A stretch of 64,000 nucleotides of DNA, taken from contig CAIVQB010000115.1 of the NCBI GenBank assembly GCA_903907925.1, positions 1 through 64,000 of the forward strand. Direction: 5' to 3'. Shown here piece after piece: positions 1 to 8,906 of the stretch. The stretch is from an uncultured Verrucomicrobiota bacterium. GTDB lineage: Bacteria; Verrucomicrobiota; Verrucomicrobiia; Limisphaerales; UBA9464. The notes below the pieces were generated by a model, which worked only from the letters and a program-made list of their open reading frames with translations, made no database searches and was not told the DNA's origin. The translations under genes were made by a program, and so were the position numbers. Each line of letters opens with the position of its first letter. Positions within the stretch are counted from its first letter, which is position 1.

Positions 1-293
1 CCATCAAGCCCCACACCGCCTTCAAGGCTGAGGTTTACGTTCTGACCAAGGATGAAGGTGGCCGTCACACCCCGTTCTTCACCAACTACCGTCCCCAATT
101 CTACTTCCGCACCTCGGATATCACCGGTTCGGTGAGCCTCCCGGCTGGAGTGGAAATGGTGATGCCCGGTGACAACGTCTCCGTGGAAGTCAAACTCCAG
201 GCGCCCGTCGCCATGGAAAAGGGCTTGCGCTTCGCCATCCGCGAAGGCGGTCGCACCATCGGTGCCGGTCGCGTTGCCGAGGTCATCGGTTAA
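1..293 (+). CDS. tuf: Elongation factor Tu, C-terminal fragment (5' end outside window)
   Basis: This is the last 96 residues of EF-Tu, the GTPase that delivers aminoacyl-tRNA to the ribosome. The visible part is beta-barrel domain 3, with the family signatures [23 protein letters not shown] and [15 protein letters not shown] before a TAA stop. The reading frame is open from the window edge, so the gene begins upstream. It is followed by tRNA-Trp, secE, nusG and rplK, the usual bacterial order, which confirms the assignment independently of the protein match. Confidence 0.97.
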   Translation, partial: IKPHTAFKAEVYVLTKDEGGRHTPFFTNYRPQFYFRTSDITGSVSLPAGVEMVMPGDNVSVEVKLQAPVAMEKGLRFAIREGGRTIGAGRVAEVIG

Positions 294-367
294 GCTATTG
301 TTTTCACGGGGCGGGTTTTGGACCCGCTCCGTTGAATCTGTTTTGTTGGTGTTACGATTTGAAGGAC

Positions 368-443
368 AGGGCGTTAGCTCAATTGGTAGAGTAGCGGTCT
401 CCAAAACCGTTGGTTGGGGGTTCGAGTCCCTCACGCCCTGCCA
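368..443 (+). tRNA. trnW: tRNA-Trp (CCA anticodon)
   Basis: A 76-nt cloverleaf. The acceptor stem AGGGCGT pairs with ACGCCCT, with G as discriminator and an encoded CCA tail. The anticodon loop CTCCAAA carries CCA at 401-403 on a five-pair stem, and the T-arm has GGTTCGAGTCCC-like sequence. Its place between tuf and secE is the conserved bacterial position for tRNA-Trp. Confidence 0.97.
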
Positions 444-454
444 GTCTTCCCCCC

Positions 455-544
455 GGAGGGGTGGCAGAGTGGTCTAATGCGGCGGTCTTGAAAACCGCTG
501 TGGGTGAAAGCTCACCGGGGGTTCGAATCCCTCCCCCTCCGCCA
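455..544 (+). tRNA. trnS: tRNA-Ser (UGA anticodon)
   Basis: A 90-nt class II tRNA. The acceptor stem GGAGGGG pairs with CCCCTCC, followed by discriminator G and encoded CCA. The anticodon loop CTTGAAA has TGA at 489-491, and a long variable arm (about 498-516) is typical of serine tRNAs. It starts 11 nt after tRNA-Trp and ends 6 nt before the secE start, so all are probably on one primary transcript. A serine tRNA between tRNA-Trp and secE is not part of the textbook arrangement. Confidence 0.96.
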
Positions 545-550
545 TTGATT

Positions 551-811
551 GTGAACCAATTTTACATCCAACTTCTGGTCTGGGTAGTCGCGGTGGGCGT
601 GGCCTTCGCGATTCTCTGGAAAAACGGCTACCTCGCCCGGCTGTCCGCCTACGTGTCGGAAACCCGCGACGAGCTCAGGAAATGCACCTGGCCGACGCGT
701 GATGAACTGTTGCAGTCCACGCTGCTGATCGCAGTGGTGATGGGTTCGCTCGGGGTTTTCACGATGGCCGTGGACTTCGTCGTTCTGTACCTGGTGAAGA
801 AGCTCGTTTAG
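551..811 (+). CDS. secE: Preprotein translocase subunit SecE
   Basis: An 86-residue SecE, the small clamp subunit of the SecYEG protein-conducting channel in the inner membrane. A first hydrophobic segment (about residues 5-22) is followed by the conserved amphipathic helix with RDELRKCTWPTRDELLQST (KxxWPT/SRxE motif). The last transmembrane helix is at about residues 60-83. I chose the GTG at 551 because it gives the usual short SecE length; longer in-frame extensions would run through tRNA-Ser. nusG follows after 9 nt, as in most bacteria. Confidence 0.93.
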   Translation: MNQFYIQLLVWVVAVGVAFAILWKNGYLARLSAYVSETRDELRKCTWPTRDELLQSTLLIAVVMGSLGVFTMAVDFVVLYLVKKLV

Positions 812-820
812 GATCTCCGA

Positions 821-1369
821 ATGAAATTCCAGTGGTTCGTCCTACACGTGCTCGCCGGTCAGGAGCAAAAGGTGCGTGACAGCATCCTCAAGCGCATCAA
901 GACCGATGAGATGGAGCCCTATATCCATGAGGTCCTCCTGCCCATGGAAAAGGTCGTCGAAGTGCGTGGCGGCAAAAAAACGGTCACCAACCGCAAGCTC
1001 CATCCGGGCTATGTCTATGTGGAGATGGCCCTGATCGACGAGAACAAGCGCCCGATGGAGCGTCCGTGGTATTTCGTCAAGGACATCCAGGGCGTCATCG
1101 GCTTTGTCGGCGGCGAACGCCCCATGGAGGTCACCGCCGACGAAATCGCGGTGATCAAGGAGCAGGTCAGCGACTCCGAGGACACCGAGAAGCCGAAGGT
1201 CAATTTCGAAGTGGGTGAAACGGTCAAGATCAATGACGGACCGTTCCTCAACTTCAGCGGTATGATTGAAGAAATCGAACCTGAGAAGGGTAAGCTCAAG
1301 GTTACCGTGGATATCTTCGGGCGGAAAACGCCCGTGGAACTCGAATACTGGCAGGTCGAGAAGTCGTGA
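821..1369 (+). CDS. nusG: Transcription termination/antitermination factor NusG
   Basis: A 182-residue NusG, which binds RNA polymerase and couples elongation to Rho or to the ribosome. The N-terminal NGN domain begins with WFVLHVLAGQEQKV and contains the typical HPGYVYVEM and GVIGFVGG segments. The C-terminal KOW domain (about residues 128-180) has the EVGETVKINDGPF and GMIEEI motifs and ends in WQVEKS. Length and position between secE and rplK match the family. A 338-codon open frame on the opposite strand across this gene is a composition shadow. Confidence 0.97.
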   Translation: MKFQWFVLHVLAGQEQKVRDSILKRIKTDEMEPYIHEVLLPMEKVVEVRGGKKTVTNRKLHPGYVYVEMALIDENKRPMERPWYFVKDIQGVIGFVGGERPMEVTADEIAVIKEQVSDSEDTEKPKVNFEVGETVKINDGPFLNFSGMIEEIEPEKGKLKVTVDIFGRKTPVELEYWQVEKS

Positions 1370-1426
1370 TGCATGCGCCTCTCTTGCGCGACGTCGGAAA
1401 CCGCCGCAACCTACTGAACACGTAAC

Positions 1427-1852
1427 ATGGCAAAGAAAGTCACAGGCATCGTCAAGCTGCAGATTCCGGCCGGCCAGGCCAATCCGGCGCCTCCCGTGGG
1501 TCCCGCTCTCGGCTCCCAGGGCATCAACATCATGGCGTTCTGCAAAGAATTCAACGCCGCCACCAAGGACAAGGCTGGTCTGGTTATCCCCGTGGTCATC
1601 ACGGTGTACCAGGACAAGTCCTTCTCCTGCGTCTACAAATCCCCGCCCGCCTCGGTCCTCCTCAAAAAGGCCGCCGGCATCGCTTCGGGATCCAAGACCC
1701 CCAACAAGGAAAAGGTCGGCAAGGTCACCCGGAAGCAGATTCTGGAGATCATCAAGACCAAGGGCTCGGATCTCGCCTGCAACAGCGAGGAAGCCGCCAT
1801 CCGCACCATCGCCGGCACCGCCCGTAACATGGGCATCGAAGTGGTCGACTGA
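1427..1852 (+). CDS. rplK: 50S ribosomal protein L11
   Basis: A 141-residue L11, part of the GTPase-associated centre of the large subunit. It has the N-terminal signature [21 protein letters not shown], the linker [10 protein letters not shown], and the C-terminal rRNA-binding domain with [10 protein letters not shown] and the [10 protein letters not shown] ending. It starts 57 nt after nusG. In most bacteria rplA (L1) follows at once; here a rho-independent terminator follows and the next gene is an unrelated secreted protein. Confidence 0.97.
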   Translation: MAKKVTGIVKLQIPAGQANPAPPVGPALGSQGINIMAFCKEFNAATKDKAGLVIPVVITVYQDKSFSCVYKSPPASVLLKKAAGIASGSKTPNKEKVGKVTRKQILEIIKTKGSDLACNSEEAAIRTIAGTARNMGIEVVD

Positions 1853-1883
1853 ATCCACCCGGATCAGACCCCACCCTCATTTC

Positions 1884-1915
1884 AAAACCCGATCCCTCAC
1901 CGGATCGGGTTTTTT
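1884..1915 (+). terminator. Rho-independent terminator after rplK
   Basis: AAAACCCGATCC pairs with GGATCGGGTTTT around a short CTCAC loop and runs into a T-tract (TTTTTT). It lies 31 nt after the rplK stop and is the strongest intrinsic terminator I see in the window. It ends the tuf-tRNA-secE-nusG-rplK transcript before rplA would normally begin. Confidence 0.9.
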
Positions 1916-2063
1916 CGTGCCGCGTCCCGTACCGGGAACGAAGAACGACGCATCCGCAACGCCCGCCGCAGTTCAATCCCGTCGACAACCGTTGCCCAAA
2001 AAACGGAGGCGGGCTCAAGGAAGGATTGTTTTTGGGCGGAGAAAACCCCCAGGATGACCGGAG

Positions 2064-4688
2064 ATGCGGTTGAGCTTCCCGAATTCCATGCGGAGCCGAG
2101 CGCGCGCCCTTCTTCGGGTATTTGCGCTTCCGGGATGGCTGTTGCTCACCGGCACCTTGATCGCGGCCCCGGCCGACGTGGAGGGTGCGGCACGTTTCCA
2201 CAAGGAGGTGCAACCGTTGCTGACCGAGTTCTGCTCCGATTGCCATGCCGACGGCGCAAAGAAGGGCGGGGTGGCGTTCGATGCGTTTCCGTCCGGCCAG
2301 GCGATGATGGAAAATCGCGACCTCTGGCTGGCCGCGCTCAAGAATCTGCGCGCGGGCCTGATGCCGCCCGCGAAAAAGCCCCAGCCCTCCGCCGAACAAA
2401 AACGGCATATCGAAGACTGGATCAAAACCGCCGTTTTCCAGGCCGACCCGCAGAATCCGGATCCCGGCCGCGTCACCGTGCGGCGGCTCAACCGGGTCGA
2501 GTACCGCAACACCATCCGCGACCTGCTCGGAGTCGAATTCGACACCCAGGTGGAGTTTCCCGCCGACGATGCAGGCCACGGCTTCGACAACATCGGCGAA
2601 GTGCTCACGCTGTCGCCCATGTTGCTGGAGAAATATCTGGCAGCGGCGCAGACGATCGTGAACAAGGCCGTCCCGACGGTGCCCGCGGTTCCGGCCGAAC
2701 GGGTGATCAATGGACGCGAGTTTCTCCGCAAGGATGCACTGACCGCACCGGGAACCAACCGGGTCGCGCTATCCGGAACCTCGCTCGCGCTTTCCTATTA
2801 CGACGCGGCCATTGCGACACACCACCTTCGCACGACCAACGAGGGGCGTTACCAATTCGTGCTCGATCTGTCGGCCACCGAACGATTTGTCGACAATCAG
2901 TTCGATTACAACAAATGCCGTTTCACCTTTCGCGTGGATGGTGTGGCGTTGTTTCAGAAGGAATTCACCCGCGAGGGCAACCGCCCGTTCCACTACGAAT
3001 TTGAGCATCCCTGGACCTCCGGCGAGCACGAGCTGGTGTTTGAAATCGAGCCGCTGACGCCGGACCAGAAGCACGTCCGTTCCCTCGCGATGCGGATCGA
3101 TTCAGTGACCATCCGCGGCCCGCTCGAGGAACGTTTTTGGGTCCAGCCCAAGAACTACGTGCGTTTTTTCCCGCGACCCCCACCGCAGGAACCCGCCGCC
3201 CGTCGCCGGTACGCGAATGAATTGCTGGCGCCGTTTGTCCTCAAGGCCTACCGGCGGCCGGTCGAAGAGCCGACTTTGAAACGCCTCATCGCGTTGGCGG
3301 AGGCGACCTACACCCAACCTGGGAAGACGTTCGAGGCCGGCATCAGCCAGGCGATGGTGGCGGTCCTCGCGTCGCCGCGGTTTCTGTTCCGCGAAGAGTT
3401 CACCGAGCCGCCGACGCGCGTGGCACAACATCCGTTCGTCGACGAATACGCGCTGGCGTCGCGGCTCTCCTATTTCCTGTGGTCCACCATGCCGGATGAG
3501 GAACTCTTCCGACTCGCGGCTCATCATGCCCTGCGAAAAAACCTGCCGGCACAGGTTCAGCGGATGATGGCCCACACCCGGTTTGAGGGCTTCGTCCGGA
3601 ACTTCGTCGGCCAGTGGCTCCAGGCGCGCGATGTTGAATCGGTGGTCATCGACGCCCGCCAGGTATTGGCCCGCGAAGCCGCGCCGGATCCCGAATTCGA
3701 AGCGAAACGGGCGCGTTTCCGCGCCTTGCGGGATCTTCCGAACGATCGAATTACGCCAGAGGAAAAACGGGAGCTGGACGTGCTGAGCCCGATTGTGATT
3801 CGCAGGTTTTCGCAACCGGTGCGCGTCGAATTAAACGGGGACCTCCGCCGCGCCATGCGTCAGGAAACCGAGAAGACGTTTGAGTACGTCCTTCGCGGCG
3901 ATCACAGCCTGCTTGAATTGCTCGACGCCAATTACACCTTCCTGAATGAGCGGCTCGCGAAGCATTACGGCCTCACCAATCTCAACATTATGGGCGATGA
4001 AATGCGTCGCGTGGAATTGCCGGCGGACAGTCCCCGTGGCGGCATCCTGACCCAGGGCACGGTGCTCGCGGTCACCTCGAATCCCACGCGAACCTCTCCA
4101 GTGAAACGCGGCCTGTTCATTCTCGACAACATTCTCGGAACGCCACCACCGCCTCCTCCGCCCGATATTCCCGCACTCGAAGAAGCGTCGAAGGGCATCA
4201 AGGATCGGACCCTGACCCAGCGGGAGACGCTCGCGATCCATCGGGAAAAGCCCTTGTGCAGCGGATGCCACAACCGCATGGACCCACTCGGATTGGCATT
4301 CGAAAACTTCAACGCGATGGGTATGTGGCGTGACACCGAGCGCCAGCAATCGATCGACGCCACCGGGACGCTCCTCAGCGGCGAGAGCTTCGCCACGGTC
4401 CGTGAGTTGAAGCGGATTCTCGCCGAATCCCACGCAACGGCTTTCTACCGGACCCTGACCGAGAAGATGCTCACCTACGCGCTGGGCCGCGGACTCAAGT
4501 ACCACGACGTGGAGACCGTTGACACGATTGTGGACGAACTGGTCCGAACGGACGGGAAGCCGTCGGCCCTCGTCGCTGGCATCATCAATTCCGCTCCCTT
4601 CCAAAAAACCCGCGCCGCCGAGCGACCCGGGACGCCGGTTTCAACCCAGGCCCCTCAGCAACGGGCCGACGCCAGGGCAACACCATGA
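2064..4688 (+). CDS. DUF1587/DUF1592/DUF1588/DUF1585 cytochrome-like secreted protein
   Basis: An 874-residue exported protein typical of Planctomycetota and Verrucomicrobiota. A hydrophobic signal segment (about residues 14-35) precedes a c-type haem motif CSDCH (C57, C60, H61). After that come DUF1587 (RRLNRVEYRNTIRDLLG, about residue 140), DUF1595 (YRRPVEEPT), DUF1592 (ASRLSYFLWSTMPDEEL), DUF1588 with a second haem-type motif CSGCH (C732, C735, H736) and GGILTQGTVL, and C-terminal DUF1585 (LTYALGRGLKYHD). The family has no firmly established reaction; a periplasmic redox role is inferred from the two CxxCH motifs. It overlaps the DUF1552 gene by 4 nt, so the two are translationally coupled. 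An ATG at 2088 would give a shorter signal peptide and is an alternative start. Confidence 0.93.
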   Translation: MRLSFPNSMRSRARALLRVFALPGWLLLTGTLIAAPADVEGAARFHKEVQPLLTEFCSDCHADGAKKGGVAFDAFPSGQAMMENRDLWLAALKNLRAGLMPPAKKPQPSAEQKRHIEDWIKTAVFQADPQNPDPGRVTVRRLNRVEYRNTIRDLLGVEFDTQVEFPADDAGHGFDNIGEVLTLSPMLLEKYLAAAQTIVNKAVPTVPAVPAERVINGREFLRKDALTAPGTNRVALSGTSLALSYYDAAIATHHLRTTNEGRYQFVLDLSATERFVDNQFDYNKCRFTFRVDGVALFQKEFTREGNRPFHYEFEHPWTSGEHELVFEIEPLTPDQKHVRSLAMRIDSVTIRGPLEERFWVQPKNYVRFFPRPPPQEPAARRRYANELLAPFVLKAYRRPVEEPTLKRLIALAEATYTQPGKTFEAGISQAMVAVLASPRFLFREEFTEPPTRVAQHPFVDEYALASRLSYFLWSTMPDEELFRLAAHHALRKNLPAQVQRMMAHTRFEGFVRNFVGQWLQARDVESVVIDARQVLAREAAPDPEFEAKRARFRALRDLPNDRITPEEKRELDVLSPIVIRRFSQPVRVELNGDLRRAMRQETEKTFEYVLRGDHSLLELLDANYTFLNERLAKHYGLTNLNIMGDEMRRVELPADSPRGGILTQGTVLAVTSNPTRTSPVKRGLFILDNILGTPPPPPPPDIPALEEASKGIKDRTLTQRETLAIHREKPLCSGCHNRMDPLGLAFENFNAMGMWRDTERQQSIDATGTLLSGESFATVRELKRILAESHATAFYRTLTEKMLTYALGRGLKYHDVETVDTIVDELVRTDGKPSALVAGIINSAPFQKTRAAERPGTPVSTQAPQQRADARATP

Positions 4689-6073
4689 ACACCCCCCGCA
4701 ATCTCGCCGCCGAACGTCACTTCAGCCTGAGCCGACGCCGATTTCTCCGCGGAATCGGTGCGGGCATCGCCGTTCCGGCGTTCGCCTCGCTGGGAGGGCT
4801 GTCGCTGTTGGGGGCCGATGCCGCGGCGAAACTCGCCGTCACCGCCACCGGAGCACCGCTTCGCACCGCCTTTGTTTTCTTTCCAAACGGCGCCATCCCC
4901 TCCGCCTGGTGGCCGAAGGGCGAGGGCTCGGAGTTCGCCTTGGGCGCCACGCTGCAGCCGCTCGAAGCGCACCGGCGACATCTTCAAATCCTCGGAGGAC
5001 TTGATCACCACGCGGCCGAGGCGGGTCCGGATGGCGGCGGTGATCACGCCCGCGGCAATGGGGTCTTTCTCACCGGCGTTCGACTCAAGAAGAGCGCCAC
5101 TGATCTCCAGGCCGGCATCTCGATCGACCAGGCCATGGCCCGCGAAGTCGGCCACCTGACCCGCTTCGCTTCGCTGGAACTGACCGGCGATACCGGGCGC
5201 TATTCCGGAGCCTGCGATTCCGGGTATGCCTGCGCCTATCAGCACAACCTTTCCTGGAGTTCGCCGACCACACCGGTGTCGGCCGAGGCCAATCCGCGGA
5301 TGGTCTTCGAGCGTCTGTTCGGCAGCGGTACAGCGGGCGAACGCGCGGCAAGCCTCATTCGCCGTCAGCAGGAACAACGGTCGGTGCTGGATTTCGTTCT
5401 CGAGGATGCGCGCGGCATGGAACGTCGGCTGAACACACCCGACCGGGCCAAGCTCGATCAATACCTGTCCGGCATCCGTGACATCGAGAAACGCATTGAG
5501 AAGGCGGAACGTTTCGGTACCGCCAAGGATCCCGGCATCGACACTCCGCCCGGCATCCCGACCGATTACGGCCAACACCTCCAACTCATGTACGACATGT
5601 TGGTGCTGGCGTTTCAGACTGATTCGACCCGCGTCGCCACGATGCTGCTGGCGCACGACGGCAGCAATCGGTCCTTCGCCGACATCGGCATTCCCGAGGG
5701 ACATCACGATCTGTCTCACCATCAAAACAACGAGGAAAAGGTCCGCAAGGTCGCCGAGATCGATCAGTGGTACGCGAAACAGTTCGCGCAGTTCCTCGCC
5801 AAGTTGGAGGCCACGAAGGATGTCGACGGTCAGTCGCTCTTGCACAACTCGATGATCGTCTACGGCGGTGGTAATGCGGACGCCAACCGTCATACCCACT
5901 CCAATCTTCCCATCGTTCTGGCCGGTGGCGGAGGCGGGACACTGAATCCGGGCCGCTACGTGAAACACGGTTCCAAGCCGACCACCAACCTGTTCCTCAG
6001 CCTGGCCGACCGGTTGGGAATGAAGTCACTTTCCCGCTTCGGTGATTCCACCGGCCGGCTGGAAAATGTCTGA
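4685..6073 (+). CDS. DUF1552 domain-containing exported protein
   Basis: A 462-residue protein with a twin-arginine export signal: SRRRFLRGIG followed by a hydrophobic stretch (about residues 15-45). The rest matches the DUF1552 family, with GGLDHHAAE, GGGDHARGNGVFLTG, SIDQAMAREVG and the late HTHSNLPIVLAGGG segment. DUF1552 proteins are almost always next to DUF1592-type proteins, as here (ATGA overlap), and probably work with them in the periplasm. The twin-arginine signal suggests the protein is exported folded, possibly with a cofactor. No catalytic activity is established for the family. Confidence 0.92.
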   Translation: MNTPRNLAAERHFSLSRRRFLRGIGAGIAVPAFASLGGLSLLGADAAAKLAVTATGAPLRTAFVFFPNGAIPSAWWPKGEGSEFALGATLQPLEAHRRHLQILGGLDHHAAEAGPDGGGDHARGNGVFLTGVRLKKSATDLQAGISIDQAMAREVGHLTRFASLELTGDTGRYSGACDSGYACAYQHNLSWSSPTTPVSAEANPRMVFERLFGSGTAGERAASLIRRQQEQRSVLDFVLEDARGMERRLNTPDRAKLDQYLSGIRDIEKRIEKAERFGTAKDPGIDTPPGIPTDYGQHLQLMYDMLVLAFQTDSTRVATMLLAHDGSNRSFADIGIPEGHHDLSHHQNNEEKVRKVAEIDQWYAKQFAQFLAKLEATKDVDGQSLLHNSMIVYGGGNADANRHTHSNLPIVLAGGGGGTLNPGRYVKHGSKPTTNLFLSLADRLGMKSLSRFGDSTGRLENV

Positions 6074-6452
6074 TCACACTTCGATCAGTCGACTGTGGAA
6101 ACCGGGTTGCCGCAAAGGGATCCCGAAAAAGGTGAGAATTGCCCGCCGACTGAGAACCGAGATTACCACGACGTCAGCATGGATTGCAAAACGTTTGAAA
6201 ATCGTTAGCTGGACCTACGTTTCCAACCTGCTCCGATACCCAACCCCTCCATCTCGCGAAAAAGGTGTCAATAGTGAGGACTGATCCGTTTTCCGCGGAC
6301 ACCAACTGAGCGGGTTCGAGCGGTTGGCGAGGCGACTTGGCAAATGCAAAGGAAGATTCGGGATTTGCGGAGGCAGGACACGAATTTGCAAACTAAACAA
6401 GCAAGTTTGTAGATAGGCTTGGGAGGGGCCGCGTAAGTCCACATCGATGGAA
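6074..6452. other. Intergenic stretch holding the left inverted-repeat arm
   Basis: Between convergent genes. The only structure I can see is the repeat arm at 6264-6288 and some AT-richer sequence around 6340-6420. A short open frame at 6042-6284 overlaps the DUF1552 gene, has no ribosome-binding site and is basic and low-complexity; I do not consider it a gene. Confidence 0.5.
6264..6288 (+). repeat. Imperfect inverted repeat, left arm of sigma module
   Basis: The arm begins GGTGTCAATAGTGAGGACTG. It matches the reverse complement of 8907-8931 at 21 of 25 positions. The two arms lie outside the sigma-factor gene pair at similar distances (about 165 and 150 nt). Confidence 0.7.
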
Positions 6453-7313
6453 CTACGGCACGGGATCCCAGCGGCTCTCCTCTAAAGTGCCACGACTTCC
6501 CGTCAACCCAATCGCCCATCTGGAATCACGCCGGTTCACCGGTGCCCTTTGGGTTATGACCCAATCGCCACCGGTTTCTGCGAGGGATGGAATTAGGGTC
6601 TTTGCCGGTACGACCTGCCAGCGTTGCAGCATCGAATCGTCGATGGGTGCACTGAAATAGGGTTTGAGCGCCTCAACGTCTGCGGGAAACGGACCTCCCC
6701 CGTTTTTTGCGAATTGCTTGAGGGCATCCGCGATCGCCGTCGACATCTTCCCTTCGCCGTCTGCTCGTAGCATGGCGCTCATGGAACGATAATCCTGTTC
6801 GACAATGAGCGCTTCCCCGGCCCGATACATCCATCGGTCATCCGAAATCAGTTGGAGTTCTGGTATCTTCTCACTGGGCGTCTGTTCCAACCAACGCTTC
6901 AACCGTTCAACCCGTGCCGTGCGTACGGGAATCTCGTCGACAACGAGAGTTGTGTCGATTTGGGGACCGAATTGCGCTTCAGAGGCGGCATCCGTCAATT
7001 GATCCCGCAGGCGCGCAATTCGGGAGCGGATTGCTTCCACTTCCTGCAAAGACCGACGGTTGCTCGCGATATCGTTGCGAACCTGGAGCAGTTCCTCTGT
7101 TTGAGCCTCCGTGACCGACTTTGATTGCTCGAACCGCGCAGCAACCTCCGAGAGATGTCGATTCTTGGCAGACAGGGCTGTTGCTTTCGAAGTTTGGTTT
7201 TCCAGGAAGGACTCAAGAGTCTGAAGTCGGCGTTTCTCACTGTGCTTAACGAAACTCGGTACCGTGATCGCCGTGGCGAGAAACAACCCAACAATGTAGT
7301 TCGGCGCTTTCAT
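6453..7313 (-). CDS. Membrane-anchored coiled-coil protein, partner of the adjacent sigma factor
   Basis: A 286-residue protein of unrecognised family. One N-terminal transmembrane segment (about residues 5-20, NYIVGLFLATAITVPSF) is followed by a long heptad-rich coiled coil (about 25-115) and a C-terminal soluble domain (about 155-286) with a PFPADVEALKPYF segment. That architecture and the domain start resemble the periplasmic half of the upstream sigma protein (GVFPTNLSQVTGRI there). The start codon overlaps the sigma stop (ATGA, 7310-7313), so the two are co-translated. I infer that it forms a hetero-complex with the sigma protein through coiled coils, perhaps as sensor or anti-sigma. No enzyme motif is visible. 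Confidence 0.8.
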   Translation of the reverse strand: MKAPNYIVGLFLATAITVPSFVKHSEKRRLQTLESFLENQTSKATALSAKNRHLSEVAARFEQSKSVTEAQTEELLQVRNDIASNRRSLQEVEAIRSRIARLRDQLTDAASEAQFGPQIDTTLVVDEIPVRTARVERLKRWLEQTPSEKIPELQLISDDRWMYRAGEALIVEQDYRSMSAMLRADGEGKMSTAIADALKQFAKNGGGPFPADVEALKPYFSAPIDDSMLQRWQVVPAKTLIPSLAETGGDWVITQRAPVNRRDSRWAIGLTGSRGTLEESRWDPVP

Positions 7314-8755
7314 TGGGCTGGGACCCGGGGAGCAACGGTGTGCTGCTGAATCCAGGCGTCAAAGGAACCGTCCGCGGGACAGTAAGAATCCGCCAAACCT
7401 TGAAGACTAAACCACGTCATCACCAGTTTGCCGTCGGCGTTCCTCCACGGACTCCGTTCCCGGATTAGGATGATTCGGTCTGGGTGGGCGTACTGGGTGA
7501 TTTCCGACGTAGTGCCCTGAAAGGCAATTACATACTGATCGGGTGACAGTCCTTTTTGGTATTTCGGATCCAGGGTGATGCGCCCGGTCACTTGGGAGAG
7601 ATTCGTCGGGAAGACGCCTTTGTTTTCGAGGGCGTATTCCTGCATGGCCCGAGACAACGCCATGGTGTAGTAGATCCTAGTATCCATCTCTGGGCTGCGT
7701 GCGGTTATCTGCTGGTTGGTGTCGCCGTGCCGAAGCTCCGACCGTGCTCTTGCGAGCGCTGCCGAGAGTTTCTTTTCCTCATCGTTCAGTGCCGTCAGAC
7801 CGCCAGCCTTGGCTCGTAGTGCCGCCGATTCCTCGCGAAGGTTTCGGAGTTCATCCACCCGGGACACAGATTGGCCGTTCGTCTTGGGGACCAATGCTAA
7901 AAGCCGTCTGTTCTCGGTTTCTAGGTCCTCCAGACTGGCCAGTTGCCATCGGAAGGCTTGGTCAACCTCGTAGAGCCTGATGTGGGATTGGTACTCGATG
8001 ACCAGGGTCGTTGCGGCACTGGCGACGACGATCACACCGATCAGTCCTGCCTTGAGTTTGGTGAGAGCCATTGTGTTGAGTAGGGTTGCGCCTCCAGTTC
8101 CAGCTGCAGTGCCCATGAACACGGCGGTGGAAACTGCGGACGCGAAACCGACGGGGGCGGTCTGCATAGCATTTGCGGAAACGGCGGCGACAAGTCCGTT
8201 CGCCGTGAGGGCGATGCCCTGTTTTGTGAAATAGGTTCGGAGTTTTTCTACCGCCCGCGTGGTGCGCTTGTGCGCCGCCCATTCGCTAATTCCCAGGAGC
8301 GTTGCCGCTTCCGCGCCGCTCTTGTTCTCGAAGAATCGCAGTGCCACGAGAGCTCGATCCCGCTCGTTGAGCTGGGACATACCTTCTTCGAGGAAGGGTT
8401 CGAGACGCCGCCAAATGGTGTCGGTATCCGACTCAGGAGCGGTGGATTGCATGTAGGCAGCCTGTTCTCGGATGAGCCGTCGTTTTCGTGCCCGGATGAA
8501 TTGGCGACTCGTAAGTCGGGTTGTCTCGTAGAACCAACCCGTCAACGTGGTTCGGGAGCGGAGTTCGCCGGCGGTTTTCGCGAACACCACGAAGACCATC
8601 TGTGCCACGTCTTGGGCGTCTGCGGAATTGCCGATGAGGCGGAGCGCAACGGAGTAGACCAGTCCGATGTGGCGGGAGACGATCGCCGCAAAAGCCGATT
8701 CCGACTTGAAATCGGTGTATTCCCGGATCAGTGCTGCGTCGCTCGCGTCGTCCAT
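7310..8755 (-). CDS. ECF-type sigma factor fused to a transmembrane/periplasmic domain
   Basis: A 481-residue protein. Residues 10-90 are sigma-70 region 2 (SADAQDVAQMVFVVFAK; GWFYETTRLTSRQF). Residues 115-175 are region 4, with the helix-turn-helix GAEAATLLGISEWAAHKRTTRAVEKLR. A hydrophobic alanine-rich linker (180-230) leads to a transmembrane helix (about 236-254, GLIGVIVVASAATTLVI), then a coiled coil (265-340) and a C-terminal soluble domain (355-481). Ordinary ECF sigma factors are about 170-200 residues and soluble. Here the sigma half should face the cytoplasm and the C-terminal half the periplasm, so signal input may be built into the same chain. It is co-translated with the coiled-coil partner and flanked by inverted repeats. 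Confidence 0.9.
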   Translation of the reverse strand: MDDASDAALIREYTDFKSESAFAAIVSRHIGLVYSVALRLIGNSADAQDVAQMVFVVFAKTAGELRSRTTLTGWFYETTRLTSRQFIRARKRRLIREQAAYMQSTAPESDTDTIWRRLEPFLEEGMSQLNERDRALVALRFFENKSGAEAATLLGISEWAAHKRTTRAVEKLRTYFTKQGIALTANGLVAAVSANAMQTAPVGFASAVSTAVFMGTAAGTGGATLLNTMALTKLKAGLIGVIVVASAATTLVIEYQSHIRLYEVDQAFRWQLASLEDLETENRRLLALVPKTNGQSVSRVDELRNLREESAALRAKAGGLTALNDEEKKLSAALARARSELRHGDTNQQITARSPEMDTRIYYTMALSRAMQEYALENKGVFPTNLSQVTGRITLDPKYQKGLSPDQYVIAFQGTTSEITQYAHPDRIILIRERSPWRNADGKLVMTWFSLQGLADSYCPADGSFDAWIQQHTVAPRVPAQ

Positions 8756-8906
8756 CTATCTGCTATTTGCCGCCGAGACCCGAGATTGGACAAAGAATTC
8801 TGCGGTCCAGTCTCACCCCCAATCAAACGGGTTCCGGATATCGAGGAAGAACTTGGCTTTCGGTACGGCAAGGGTGTCGCTCCACCATGAGGCATGGGAA
8901 GGGGAA

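Noticed and set aside
309-331. Possible terminator hairpin between tuf and tRNA-Trp (GCGGGT against ACCCGC)
   Set aside because: The loop and stem are plausible but no T-tract follows closely, and the downstream tRNA and secE genes are normally reached by read-through. Not strong enough to list.
842-1858. 338-codon open frame on the minus strand across nusG and rplK
   Set aside because: It lies opposite two certain genes, crosses their intergenic gap, has no ribosome-binding site, and its composition mirrors the codon bias of the real genes.
6042-6284. 80-codon open frame after the DUF1552 gene
   Set aside because: It overlaps the end of the DUF1552 gene, has no ribosome-binding site, encodes a basic low-complexity peptide and runs into the inverted-repeat arm.
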